Source of the DNA: Mycolicibacterium rhodesiae NBB3
Lineage (GTDB): Bacteria; Actinomycetota; Actinomycetes; Mycobacteriales; Mycobacteriaceae
Assembly (NCBI RefSeq): GCF_000230895.2
Contig: NC_016604.1
Span: 4,030,001-4,094,000 of the forward strand
DNA length: 64,000 bases
Reading direction: 5' to 3'
Positions 1 to 7,393 of the stretch are shown in pieces (positions within the stretch are counted from its first letter, which is position 1; each line of letters starts with the position of its first letter). The notes beneath the pieces are model-generated. The model was given only the letters and a program-made list of their open reading frames with translations, ran no database searches and had not been told where the DNA came from. The position numbers and the translations under genes are program-made.

Positions 1-797
1 GCCGCGCCGAGCAGCTTGGCGGTCGTTTCCTGTCCGGCGGCGAACAGGAACGTCGCGGTGCGGACCACGTCGACCACCTCGGGGGTGGAGCCGTCCGGGT
101 ACTTCGCCGTCGCGATGGACGTCAGCACGTCGTCGCGCGGGTTCTCCCGGCGTTCTTCTATGTACTGGGAGAACTTCTCGTCCGCCCAGGCGAGCGGATT
201 CACCGCGATCACCTCGTGGTCGAGGCTGCCGATGTTGGTTCCCTCGCCCTGGGCGCCGAACGCCTGACGGAAGTCCTCGTGGTCTTCTTCTGGCACGCCG
301 AGCAGATCGGCGACCACCAGGAGCGAGAACGGCTTCGCGTACGCATTGAGGAACTCGCAGCGGCCCGCGGCGATAAACTCGTCGATGTGGCGGTCGGCCA
401 GCCGCCACATGAAGTCCTCGTTCTCCTTGAGGCGCTTGGGCGTCAGCAGCCGTGAAAGGACGGACCGCGCATCGGTGTGATGCGGCGGATCCATCGTGAC
501 CATGTGCTCGTGCATGATGATCTCGGTGCGGTGCTCCTCGAGCTGCGCACAGATGTCATCACCCTCGGGCGTGAAGGGCATCGGGGTGAACGGACCCATG
601 ACCGCGACGCAGGACGAGTAGTTCTCGGTGTCCTTGTAGACGCTGTTCGCCGCTTCCCAGCCGGTCACCGCGAGCACGCCGTTGTTGATCGGACAACACG
701 TCGGATTCTTGCCACGGACGTGGTCGTAGTACGGGTGAGGGTCGGGCACCAGCGAGGGGTCGGTGAAGTAGTCGACGGAGTCGAAATCCGTGGTCAT
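1..797 (-). CDS. Cytochrome P450, C-terminal part beyond window
   Basis: Partial gene: the reading frame is open from an ATG at 797 to the window edge (265 codons), so the last third, including the heme-binding cysteine loop, is missing. The visible part shows a P450 N-terminus with an ETT-containing I-helix, AGQETT at residues 254-259, which forms the oxygen-activation site. Bacterial P450s of this type are soluble mono-oxygenases fed by ferredoxin, and in mycobacteria many act on sterols, fatty acids or terpenoids. It diverges from a TetR gene across a 196-bp spacer with a strong palindrome, so that regulator probably controls it. The family number cannot be told from this fragment. Confidence 0.9.
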   Translation of the reverse strand, partial: MTTDFDSVDYFTDPSLVPDPHPYYDHVRGKNPTCCPINNGVLAVTGWEAANSVYKDTENYSSCVAVMGPFTPMPFTPEGDDICAQLEEHRTEIIMHEHMVTMDPPHHTDARSVLSRLLTPKRLKENEDFMWRLADRHIDEFIAAGRCEFLNAYAKPFSLLVVADLLGVPEEDHEDFRQAFGAQGEGTNIGSLDHEVIAVNPLAWADEKFSQYIEERRENPRDDVLTSIATAKYPDGSTPEVVDVVRTATFLFAAGQETTAKLLGA

Positions 798-882
798 CGT
801 GTTGTGGGCCCTTCGAGGTCGGTGCTTACCGGCGGGGTGGCCGGGACTGAATCGGCGATACGGATCAACCGCTTGGTGAAAT

Positions 883-913
883 ATGCTGAGCACCTGCTTA
901 GCATGGCGCTAAG
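883..913. promoter_or_regulatory. Palindromic operator between P450 and TetR genes
   Basis: Half-sites ATGCTGAGCA (883-892) and TGCTTAGCAT (895-904) are reverse complements at 9 of 10 positions with a 2-bp spacer. The right half overlaps a second inverted repeat, CTTAGC (897-902) with GCTAAG (908-913). A TetR dimer (or two) is expected to bind here and repress both divergent genes; that assignment is inferred from position. Confidence 0.6.
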
Positions 914-993
914 GTCAGGGTCAAGATCGCGCGGACCGGCACCACTACGATCGGCGTGTCGCAACGGCTGAGGCCGGGAAAGAGGATTGAGGC

Positions 994-1611
994 ATGGCCG
1001 AGGTTTCTGGGGGCCGTCGACGGATCGGGGCGCCGGAGGCGAAGAACCGCGGTGTGCTTCTCGATGCCGCCGAGAAGCTGCTGCTCGAGGAGGGCTACGC
1101 CGCGGTGACGTCGCGCCGGGTCGCCGAGAAGGCCGGGCTCAAACCGCAGCTCGTGCACTACTACTTCCGCACCATGGAGGATCTCTTCCTCGCGGTGTTC
1201 CGGCGCATGGCCGAAGCCGGGCTGAGCGTTCTCACGACGGCGCTCGCGTCCCCTCAGCCGTTGTGGTCGCTGTGGCGGTTCAGCACGCAACCAGAGGCCA
1301 CGAGGCTGACGATGGAATTCATGGGCCTGGCCAACCACCGCAAGGCATTGCGCGCCGAGATCGTGTACTACGCCGACCGTTTCCGGGAAGAGCAGAACAA
1401 GGCGATCGCCGCAGCGCTCGAGCGCTACGGCGTGGCGTCGACCGACGTGCCGCCTGTGGTGTGGACGGTCTTTGCGACGGGCGTGTCCCAGCTGCTGGTG
1501 ATGGAACGCGCGCTGGGGACGACCTTCGGTCACGCGGAGACGTTCGCGTACTGCGAGCAATGGATCCGCCGACTCGAGGGAGAACTGCTCCCCGTGGACG
1601 CTTCGTCGTGA
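994..1611 (+). CDS. TetR-family transcriptional regulator
   Basis: A 205-residue one-component repressor. The N-terminal helix-turn-helix lies at about residues 20-65, with the typical run EEGYAAVTSRRVAEKAGL followed by the HYYF turn. The rest is an all-helical ligand-binding and dimerisation domain that cannot be assigned a ligand by eye. The start ATG at 994 follows a purine-rich AAAGAGG stretch. It diverges from the P450 gene and shares the spacer containing the 883-913 palindrome, so local control of the P450 and autoregulation are the likely roles. Confidence 0.9.
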   Translation: MAEVSGGRRRIGAPEAKNRGVLLDAAEKLLLEEGYAAVTSRRVAEKAGLKPQLVHYYFRTMEDLFLAVFRRMAEAGLSVLTTALASPQPLWSLWRFSTQPEATRLTMEFMGLANHRKALRAEIVYYADRFREEQNKAIAAALERYGVASTDVPPVVWTVFATGVSQLLVMERALGTTFGHAETFAYCEQWIRRLEGELLPVDASS

Positions 1612-1619
1612 ATCAGGCG

Positions 1620-2039
1620 CTACCAGTTACGGATTGAGCAGAGCGCGCCCTTGGGCCTTTGGTCGGTTTTCACGACGACGCCGTCCACCGCGAGGATGCA
1701 GTGCACATTCGGGGTCAGGCCCGGTTCGCCCTGTGCCACGACCATCGCCCAGTCCTCGGGATTGGCCAGCTGCACGTCGAGATTCCACTGCTGATCCGGG
1801 CCGACGTCAGCCTCGACCTTCGGGGTGTAGACGTAGGGGTTGTGGCTGTAGTCAGCCCAGTTCGGCGGGTCGATGTCGCGGTAGAAGATCTTCAGGAATG
1901 CAGGGCCCTCGGCGAACACCGTGTACTTGACGTTGTGCAGCGGTGCCTGCGCGGTCGCGGGCACGCTGGCGCCTGCGAGGGCGGAAGCGGCCAGCACGGT
2001 GACCGCCACGAACCGGAGCAACGTCGTCGGAAACTTCAT
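1620..2039 (-). CDS. Secreted MmpS-like protein
   Basis: A 139-residue exported protein. A Sec signal peptide with an Ala-rich core ends near residue 30 at an A-T-A-Q type site; the ATG at 2039 is chosen because it opens this signal, whereas the longer frame adds an Arg-rich stretch. The mature part has VVAQG, then a CxLAVDGxVV stretch and a final conserved Cys, which resembles the small beta domain of mycobacterial MmpS proteins. No mmpL partner is nearby, so a siderophore or lipid export role cannot be assumed. It lies tail to tail with the TetR gene (8 bp apart) and downstream of the thiolase gene on the same strand. Confidence 0.7.
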   Translation of the reverse strand: MKFPTTLLRFVAVTVLAASALAGASVPATAQAPLHNVKYTVFAEGPAFLKIFYRDIDPPNWADYSHNPYVYTPKVEADVGPDQQWNLDVQLANPEDWAMVVAQGEPGLTPNVHCILAVDGVVVKTDQRPKGALCSIRNW

Positions 2040-2094
2040 TACCGGGATTTTAGAACGATGTTTTCGCACCGTGGGGCGAATCCTCAGATCTCGG

Positions 2095-3240
2095 TCAGAC
2101 GCTGAGAATCGTCGCCGACGCCGTCCCCGGCGCGCCGTACACCTGCGCCAGACCGACTTTCGGCTCACCGGGCACCTGGCGGTCGCCCGCCTCACCGCGG
2201 AGTTGCCGCACGAGTTCGTGAACCTGGCGAAGGCCGGATGCGCCGATCGGTTCGCCGTTGGCGATCAGTCCGCCGTCGGTGTTGATCGGGATCGTGCCGT
2301 GGATCTCCGTGGCCCCGTCGGCAAGCAACTTCTCCTGCTCGCCGTCGGCGCACAGACCCGTCTCGGCCATGTGGATCACCTCGGCGCCGGCGTCGGTGTC
2401 CTGCAGCTGGGCGATGTCGATGTCGTCGGGACCGATGCCCGCCTCTTCGTAGGCCGCCTTGGCGGCGTACACCGTCGGCGAGGGGTCCTCGTCCAGCGGC
2501 GCGGAGGTGGCGTGTACCTCGTATGCGCCGAAGGTACGGGTGCGGATCTCGCTGGCGCGCACGAACACGGGCTTGTCGGTGAACTTGTGCGCGATGTCGC
2601 CCCGGCACATGATCACCGCGGCAGCGCCCTCGTCGGGAGCGCAGAACATGTATTGCGTCAGCGGGTAGTTCAGCACCGTCGAGTTGAGGATCTCGTCAAC
2701 CGAGATCTCCTTGCGGCGGAACGCATTCGGGTTGAGCGCGCCGTTGCGGAAGTTCTTGTTGGCCACCCGCGCCAGCGTCTCCTGCGAGATGCCGTGCTTG
2801 TGGATGTAGTGATTGGCCTTCATGCCGAAGAACTTGGTGGTGACGAACTGGCCGTTCTCGGCGTACCACTGCGGCAGTGCCAGCTTCGCCGGGTCGTCGG
2901 TGAACGCGCCGCGCGGATGTTTGTCGAGTCCGATGGCGATCCCGATGTCGTACTTGCCGAGTCGGATCGTGTCCGCCGTCTGCTGAATGGCCGACGCCGC
3001 GGTGGCGCAGGCGTTGAACACGTTGGTGAACGTGATGCCGGTGAGTCCGACAAGGCGGGTGACGGCGTCGGGGTTCGACACCTCGTAGCTGCCGCCGAAG
3101 CCGAACTGGATGTCCTTCCACTCGACGCCGGCATCCGTGAGAGCCAGCTGGATCGCCTCGGCACCCATCTCCATGGCCGTCTTGTCGAACCGGCCGAACG
3201 GATGGAGTCCCACTCCGATGATGGCTACGTCGTTGCTCAT
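2095..3240 (-). CDS. Thiolase-fold lipid-transfer protein (Ltp-like), probable CoA-ester aldolase/thiolase
   Basis: A 381-residue thiolase-superfamily protein. The N-terminal half carries the nucleophilic cysteine in FNACATAAS (C78). In the C-terminal half the usual thiolase GHPxGASG loop reads GEPIGASG, so the second catalytic His is a Glu. That pattern belongs to the Ltp-type proteins of actinobacteria, some of which pair with a DUF35 OB-fold protein and cleave beta-hydroxyacyl-CoA side chains in sterol degradation. The DUF35 gene sits 13 bp upstream on the same strand, strongly suggesting a complex. The substrate is not evident; an aldolase or a lipid-transfer role are both possible. Confidence 0.85.
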   Translation of the reverse strand: MSNDVAIIGVGLHPFGRFDKTAMEMGAEAIQLALTDAGVEWKDIQFGFGGSYEVSNPDAVTRLVGLTGITFTNVFNACATAASAIQQTADTIRLGKYDIGIAIGLDKHPRGAFTDDPAKLALPQWYAENGQFVTTKFFGMKANHYIHKHGISQETLARVANKNFRNGALNPNAFRRKEISVDEILNSTVLNYPLTQYMFCAPDEGAAAVIMCRGDIAHKFTDKPVFVRASEIRTRTFGAYEVHATSAPLDEDPSPTVYAAKAAYEEAGIGPDDIDIAQLQDTDAGAEVIHMAETGLCADGEQEKLLADGATEIHGTIPINTDGGLIANGEPIGASGLRQVHELVRQLRGEAGDRQVPGEPKVGLAQVYGAPGTASATILSV

Positions 3241-3253
3241 GTGTGTTCTCTTT

Positions 3254-3685
3254 CTAGACCGGCTGGAAGGCGAAGGTGACGATCTCGTTGCCGTCCTCGT
3301 CGGTGGTGAACGGCACCATGGTCAACTCGACCTCCATGCCGAATTCCAGCTTCTGCGGGTCGTTCTCGGTGAGCCTGCCCTCGACCCGGATCACATCATC
3401 GAGTTGGACCAGGCCGACACCGAACGGAACGAAGTCCTTGCCGGTGGGTCCCTTGTAGGGCGCGCCCGGCGGAAAGCCTTGCGTCGTCCAGGCCACCAGG
3501 GTGCCTCGGCGAGGCAGGTTCACGTCCGACATCTCACCACTGCTGCACCGCGGGCAGCGCTGCTGGATGGGAAATGCCGTCGCGCCGCAGGCGCCGCAGC
3601 GACTGCCGACCAGCTGCGGATTCTCATCGGGCCAGGTGGAGATCTCGGGTGCAAGGGCTTTCTGGGGGGACATCAGGTTGACCAT
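3254..3685 (-). CDS. DUF35 OB-fold acyl-CoA-associated protein with zinc ribbon
   Basis: A 143-residue protein with an N-terminal rubredoxin-like zinc ribbon (C30, C33, C44, C47) followed by an OB-fold, the layout of the DUF35 partners of Ltp thiolases and ChsH2-like proteins. It probably binds the CoA or acyl moiety and completes the active site of the thiolase-fold protein encoded 13 bp downstream. Two starts are possible (ATG at 3685 or codon 5). An inverted repeat, 3699-3717, lies just upstream and is nearly identical to one in front of the acyl-CoA synthetase at 7454, so this gene pair and that one are likely co-regulated. Confidence 0.85.
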   Translation of the reverse strand: MVNLMSPQKALAPEISTWPDENPQLVGSRCGACGATAFPIQQRCPRCSSGEMSDVNLPRRGTLVAWTTQGFPPGAPYKGPTGKDFVPFGVGLVQLDDVIRVEGRLTENDPQKLEFGMEVELTMVPFTTDEDGNEIVTFAFQPV

Positions 3686-3698
3686 AATCGGAAATGAC

Positions 3699-3717
3699 GT
3701 TCTCGTCTAGAGAGAAC
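3699..3717. promoter_or_regulatory. Operator upstream of the DUF35-Ltp pair
   Basis: Inverted repeat GTTCTC-N7-GAGAAC. Read on the minus strand it is GTTCTCTCTAGACGAGAAC, which matches the element at 7399-7417 at 15 of 19 positions, and the two differing end pairs keep the symmetry (G/C against A/T). Its centre is 23 bp from the start codon. Confidence 0.6.
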
Positions 3718-3765
3718 AAGGTAAGTTGCGCAAGGTTGTAATGCCAGTCTGGATCTTGCGTGCGG

Positions 3766-4740
3766 TCATATCTCGGCGACGTCGGTCAGTAACTCCAGAA
3801 GTGCCTCGTTCACTTCGCTGGGCCGCTCTTGCTGGATCCAATGGCCTGCGCCGTCGATGATGAGTTCACGGTAGGGGCCGCTGATTACTTCGGCATAACG
3901 GTCGGTCGGGGTGAACCGCAGTACCGGATCCTGGGAGCCGACGACGAACAACGACGGTACCGCGATCGTCCTGGCGGGCGTTTCTGCGCTCAGTTCCCAG
4001 TTGAGGTCGAAGTTGCGATACCAGTTCAGTGCCCCCGTGAACCCTGTGCGCGCGAATGTCTCGACGTAGTAATTCAATTCCTCTTCGCTCAGCCAGTCCG
4101 GCAGGCCTTCGGGTTCGGGTAGACGCTCCAGATAACCTGCTGGACCTGCTCGCAGCATGTCCGCCATGTGGTCGTCGCGCGGCCTGACCCCGCCCAGTGT
4201 GCGTCGCATCGTGGCCGCCGGGTCACGCGCCAGTTCGGCATCGGCCACCCCGGGTTCCTGGAAATACAGGATGTAGAAAAAACGATCGCCGAACCGTTTG
4301 CGCCAGCCATGTGTCGGCGGTCTACGTGATCGGGGAACCGGGGGTCCGCTCAAGCCCGCCACCGCAACAACGCGATCGGGATGAAAGAGCGGCATCTGCC
4401 ACGCCACGATCGAGCCCCAATCGTGCCCGACGAACGTGGCGCCCTGTGCGCCCACGTCATCCAGTAGCCCGACCAGATCGGCCGTCAGCTCCACGATGCT
4501 GTACTTGTCGACCGCCTCCGGCCGTGACGATCCGCCGTACCCGCGCTGGTCGGGCGCCAGGACGTGGTATCCGGCTGCGGCCAGGACCGGTATCTGATGG
4601 CGCCAGGAGTACGCCAGCTCCGGAAAGCCGTGGGCCAGAACCACCACCGGGGCACCGCGATCGCCGGCTTCCAGCACGCGCAGGCGCACATCGTCCGTTT
4701 CCACAACACGCTCGGTGAAGCCATCCACATTGTCACTCAA
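3766..4740 (-). CDS. Alpha/beta-hydrolase, epoxide hydrolase type
   Basis: A 324-residue soluble alpha/beta-hydrolase. Visible motifs are the oxyanion-hole HGFP at residues 37-40, the nucleophile elbow GHDWGS with Asp107 as nucleophile, and the C-terminal GAGHW with His300. An Asp nucleophile plus HGFP is the epoxide hydrolase signature (EphA/EphB type) rather than an esterase with Ser; haloalkane dehalogenases are the main alternative. It would open an epoxide to a diol. It lies 43 bp downstream of the gene at 4784-5290 on the same strand and next to other catabolic genes, consistent with work on an epoxidised pathway intermediate. Confidence 0.88.
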   Translation of the reverse strand: MSDNVDGFTERVVETDDVRLRVLEAGDRGAPVVVLAHGFPELAYSWRHQIPVLAAAGYHVLAPDQRGYGGSSRPEAVDKYSIVELTADLVGLLDDVGAQGATFVGHDWGSIVAWQMPLFHPDRVVAVAGLSGPPVPRSRRPPTHGWRKRFGDRFFYILYFQEPGVADAELARDPAATMRRTLGGVRPRDDHMADMLRAGPAGYLERLPEPEGLPDWLSEEELNYYVETFARTGFTGALNWYRNFDLNWELSAETPARTIAVPSLFVVGSQDPVLRFTPTDRYAEVISGPYRELIIDGAGHWIQQERPSEVNEALLELLTDVAEI

Positions 4741-4783
4741 TCACGGCGTCATCGGCCGCAACGTGTGTTCGTGGTGAGGCCCG

Positions 4784-5290
4784 TCATCTCGGCAATCCTC
4801 GCTTGTCGAGGGTCCATAGATCGGCTTCGATCGCCTGCACCCGAGCAAGGTCGATGCCCCAGGGGTGATCCACCCCGACGCGTCGATCGAGGTCCCACAG
4901 CACACATTGCTCACCCGGTCGGGCCACCACCGACCACGCGATCACGGTCCTGCGCAGCTGGTCGTCCATGGAATCCGCGACGACGCCGGCGGGCGCGCCG
5001 CCCTCCGGGTGGTGGTGCAGGAACCGCCCGTACGCCCTGTCGCAGAATGCGGCATACCGTGCGGTGCACAGGATCAGCCCGTGCCAGGCCTCGTCCACCG
5101 CATGAGATGGCATCCCGATCACCTGGTGGTCGCGCAACGCCGCCGCGCAGCACCGCAGCCACTGCCGCAGACCGGTCTCGATGAGTTCGCGGGGTTGCCA
5201 CGGACAGGTCTTGAACACGGCGGGCGGAAGCTCGAGTTCCGACGCCGCACCGAGTACGCGATCGACCGGGTCACCGCGCCAACGCCGCAC
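4784..5290 (-). CDS. Conserved hypothetical, glycine-rich-domain (DUF1399)-like protein
   Basis: A 168-residue protein with no signal or membrane segment. It has the pattern DEAWHGLILCTARYAAFC followed by FLHHHPEGG, which recalls proteins annotated as glycine-rich domain-containing (DUF1399-like), whose function is unknown. The His/Trp/Cys-rich core could bind a metal, but that is a guess. The GTG start at 5290 lies 6 nt after a TAGGGT -10-like box, so the mRNA may be leaderless. It diverges across 44 bp from a small membrane protein with a Cys-Gly tail; the pairing suggests a shared role. Confidence 0.7.
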   Translation of the reverse strand: MRRWRGDPVDRVLGAASELELPPAVFKTCPWQPRELIETGLRQWLRCCAAALRDHQVIGMPSHAVDEAWHGLILCTARYAAFCDRAYGRFLHHHPEGGAPAGVVADSMDDQLRRTVIAWSVVARPGEQCVLWDLDRRVGVDHPWGIDLARVQAIEADLWTLDKRGLPR

Positions 5291-5296
5291 GTCAAC

Positions 5297-5328
5297 ACCC
5301 TATGTCGCCTGACGCGTCGGCGTAAGAT
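5297..5328. promoter_or_regulatory. Back-to-back -10 boxes giving two leaderless transcripts
   Basis: On the plus strand TAAGAT (5323-5328) ends 6 nt before the ATG at 5335. On the minus strand TAGGGT (5302-5297) ends 6 nt before the GTG at 5290. Both fit the mycobacterial TANNNT -10 consensus with leaderless starts. No clear -35 boxes are seen. Confidence 0.45.
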
Positions 5329-5334
5329 CCGATC

Positions 5335-5679
5335 ATGGGTTTGGGGGGATACATCGCGCTCGGCGTCCTGCTGGCGTTTGTGGTGCTTGCCGCGGTGGCG
5401 TTTGCGCGTCGTCCAAGGCGACGCCGATCGCAGCGCCGCAATGACAGCTCGACCGGTCAGACGTTCGCCGTCCACAATCCTTCGGACGACCCGCTCTGGC
5501 AGGCCTACTCGCAACGAAAGTCCGCACGCAAAGCCAAGCGTCGCAGGGTGTGGGCGGCAGGAACGGCGGGCACATTGGGTGCCGGTTCCATCGATGGTGG
5601 TAGTGGTGTTGGCTGCGGCGCAGGCTGTAGCAGCGGAGGCTGCGGTGGGGGATGCGGCGGCGGCTGCGGTGGTGGCTGA
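5335..5679 (+). CDS. Small membrane protein with Cys-Gly-rich tail
   Basis: A 114-residue protein with one N-terminal membrane segment (about residues 5-25), a strongly basic middle (RRPRRRRSQRR and later KAKRRR), and a C-terminal tail of about 25 residues made of Gly and Cys with five cysteines at 3-4 residue spacing (CGAGCSSGGCGGGCGGGC). Such tails occur in actinobacterial membrane proteins of the TIGR04222 type; their function is unknown. Metal binding or lipid or thiol modification are possible. It may be part of an operon with the two following genes (28-bp gap) and diverges from the DUF1399-like gene. Confidence 0.7.
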   Translation: MGLGGYIALGVLLAFVVLAAVAFARRPRRRRSQRRNDSSTGQTFAVHNPSDDPLWQAYSQRKSARKAKRRRVWAAGTAGTLGAGSIDGGSGVGCGAGCSSGGCGGGCGGGCGGG

Positions 5680-5707
5680 CGGAGACTGCACGCGTTAGCC
5701 TGCCGGT

Positions 5708-6133
5708 GTGGATGCCGAAAAAGCGCAGATCGCAGACGTTCTGATCCGCTACGCGACTGGAATCGACTTCAAGGACTGGGCGCTGCTGCGCACCTGCTGG
5801 ACCGAGGATGCCGACTGTGACTACGGCGAGGTCGGGCGATATTCCGGTGTCGATGCCATCAGCGGGCTGATGGAGCAGATGCACGCCGCGATGGGACCGA
5901 CCTATCACCGGCTGTCCAACTTCACGATCGCTGTGGACGGCGATCGCGCGACCGCCAGGTGCTATGTCTTCGCGCATCTGCAGGCGGTCCCCGACGATCC
6001 GGCGACATGGATTGAGGCCCTTGGTCATTACGACGACGAACTCGCCCGCACGCCCGATGGGTGGCGCATCGCCAAGCGCACCACACACATCGCACGGGTG
6101 CAGTCCGGCGTCACCGCGGTCCCGCAGTCATGA
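5708..6133 (+). CDS. SnoaL-like/NTF2-fold protein
   Basis: A 141-residue cone-shaped alpha+beta barrel protein of the SnoaL/ketosteroid isomerase superfamily: an N-terminal helix with VLIRYATGID, then D-W/Y-rich strands and the closing YDDELARTPDGWRIAKR, typical of SnoaL_4 members. These act as isomerases, dehydratases or hydrolases on polycyclic substrates, but many have no known activity. The start is GTG at 5708. Its stop overlaps the ATG of the next gene (ATGA), so the two are translationally coupled. Confidence 0.8.
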   Translation: MDAEKAQIADVLIRYATGIDFKDWALLRTCWTEDADCDYGEVGRYSGVDAISGLMEQMHAAMGPTYHRLSNFTIAVDGDRATARCYVFAHLQAVPDDPATWIEALGHYDDELARTPDGWRIAKRTTHIARVQSGVTAVPQS

Positions 6134-6651
6134 GCATCTTGCCCGGACCGATCCGCCAGATCGGTTACATCGTCTCCGATCTCGATGCGGCGCTGGCCCC
6201 GTGGATCGACTTGGGCGTCGGCCCCTTCTTCGTCATGCGCGGTATCCCGATCCGGGCGTCCTATCGCGGAAAGCCGTGTGAGGTCACGATCTCGATGGCA
6301 CTGGCCAACAGCGGGGAGATGCAGATCGAACTGATCCAGCAGGAGGACGACACCCCGAGCATCTACACCGAGTTCATGGCTGCCGACGGTCCCGGATACC
6401 ACCAATTGGCCTACTGGACCGAGGATTTCGACACCACCATGGCAGCGGTCCGGGAGGCCGGCTGGGATGTGGTGTGGCTCGGCGACGAGGACGTCGGCAC
6501 GCGGTTCGCCTACGTCGAGCCGCCCAACGCTCCCGCGACGGTCATCGAGATCATGGAGAACAACGAAATCACCTCCGGCATGGGCAAATTCGTTCGCGAT
6601 GCCGCCGTCGACTGGGACGGCCAGGATCCCATCCGCGTGCTCGGGGGCTAA
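6130..6651 (+). CDS. VOC-superfamily (glyoxalase/methylmalonyl-CoA epimerase-like) protein
   Basis: A 173-residue metalloenzyme-type protein with two beta-alpha-beta-beta-beta modules: IRQIGYIVSDLDAAL at the start, QIELIQ in the middle, GYHQLAYW at the beginning of the second module and VIEIME near the end. The His, Glu and Glu in these motifs are the expected metal ligands. It resembles the methylmalonyl-CoA epimerase/glyoxalase branch, often found with SnoaL-like proteins in mycobacterial catabolic clusters. The ATG at 6130 overlaps the preceding stop; a longer frame starting at 6061 is ignored. It converges on the enoyl-CoA hydratase gene, 3 bp away. Confidence 0.85.
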   Translation: MSILPGPIRQIGYIVSDLDAALAPWIDLGVGPFFVMRGIPIRASYRGKPCEVTISMALANSGEMQIELIQQEDDTPSIYTEFMAADGPGYHQLAYWTEDFDTTMAAVREAGWDVVWLGDEDVGTRFAYVEPPNAPATVIEIMENNEITSGMGKFVRDAAVDWDGQDPIRVLGG

Positions 6652-6654
6652 GCG

Positions 6655-7371
6655 CTACTTGTCGCGCTTCATCACCTTGTCGGCAGCGGCCCAATGTTCG
6701 TCGCTGACCCATAGCCGAGCGAAGGCCGCGACAGCCTCGGTCGTCGTCGCACCATTCATCACTCGTTTGATCTCACCCGCCGGGCGATTGGCGAGGGCTC
6801 GGGCGAGGTCGCGCCAGCCACTGTCGAACGACGCCCGCGGGATGACGCGGTCCACCAGGCCGATCCGCTCAGCCTCCTCGGCGACGATGATGCTGCCGGT
6901 GCCGGCCAGCAGTAGAGCCTTGCTGTAACCGACCAGAGCAACCAGACGTTCGGCGCCGCCCCAGGCCGGCATGATCTCCAGGGCCACCTGGTTGAACCCG
7001 ATCTTGATGTCGTCGGCGGCCACCCGGATGTCGGCCGACACCGCGAACTCGGCGCCCCCGCCCAACGCGTGTCCGTTGAGCGCGGCGATCGTCGGTCCGC
7101 CGAAGCCCGCGATCCGATCACAGATGGTCCGCATCCGGAATGCCATCTGCGACGCGTCGAGTTCGGTGCGCAGCGCGCTGAGCTCCTTGAGGTCGCCTCC
7201 GGAGACGAACGCACGGTCACCCGCGCCGGTGATGACAAGCGCACGTGCGCCGTCGGCACCGTCGAGTGCCTTCTCCAGCTGATCCATCGTCTCCAGAGAG
7301 ATGGCGTTGCGCGCGTGCGGGCGGTCGATGGTGATGACCGCCAGCCCGGCGTCCAGCTCGAGGTCCACCAT
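6655..7371 (-). CDS. Enoyl-CoA hydratase/isomerase family protein
   Basis: A 238-residue crotonase-fold protein. The oxyanion-hole segments are visible as the DRAFVSGGDLKEL region and ALGGGAEFAVSADIRVAADD, followed by the GFNQVALEIMPAWGG helix where the catalytic Glu of hydratases usually lies; here the position is less clear, so isomerase or hydrolase activity is possible. It acts on an acyl-CoA, probably a product of the neighbouring synthetases. It diverges from the acyl-CoA synthetase at 7454, and the 82-bp spacer holds the operator at 7399-7417, so both genes are likely regulated together. Confidence 0.88.
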   Translation of the reverse strand: MVDLELDAGLAVITIDRPHARNAISLETMDQLEKALDGADGARALVITGAGDRAFVSGGDLKELSALRTELDASQMAFRMRTICDRIAGFGGPTIAALNGHALGGGAEFAVSADIRVAADDIKIGFNQVALEIMPAWGGAERLVALVGYSKALLLAGTGSIIVAEEAERIGLVDRVIPRASFDSGWRDLARALANRPAGEIKRVMNGATTTEAVAAFARLWVSDEHWAAADKVMKRDK

Positions 7372-7393
7372 CTAGCGTTCTCCATTCCCGGTA

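Noticed and set aside
2040..2065. KstR-like site (AGAAC-GAT-GTTTT) upstream of the MmpS-like gene
   Set aside because: The KstR motif needs AAC-N2-GTT with flanking T and A; the spacing and right half do not fit.
3247..3262. Additional operator copy before the Ltp gene
   Set aside because: Only one half-site matches and it coincides with the DUF35 stop codon and the Ltp ribosome-binding site, so it may be chance.
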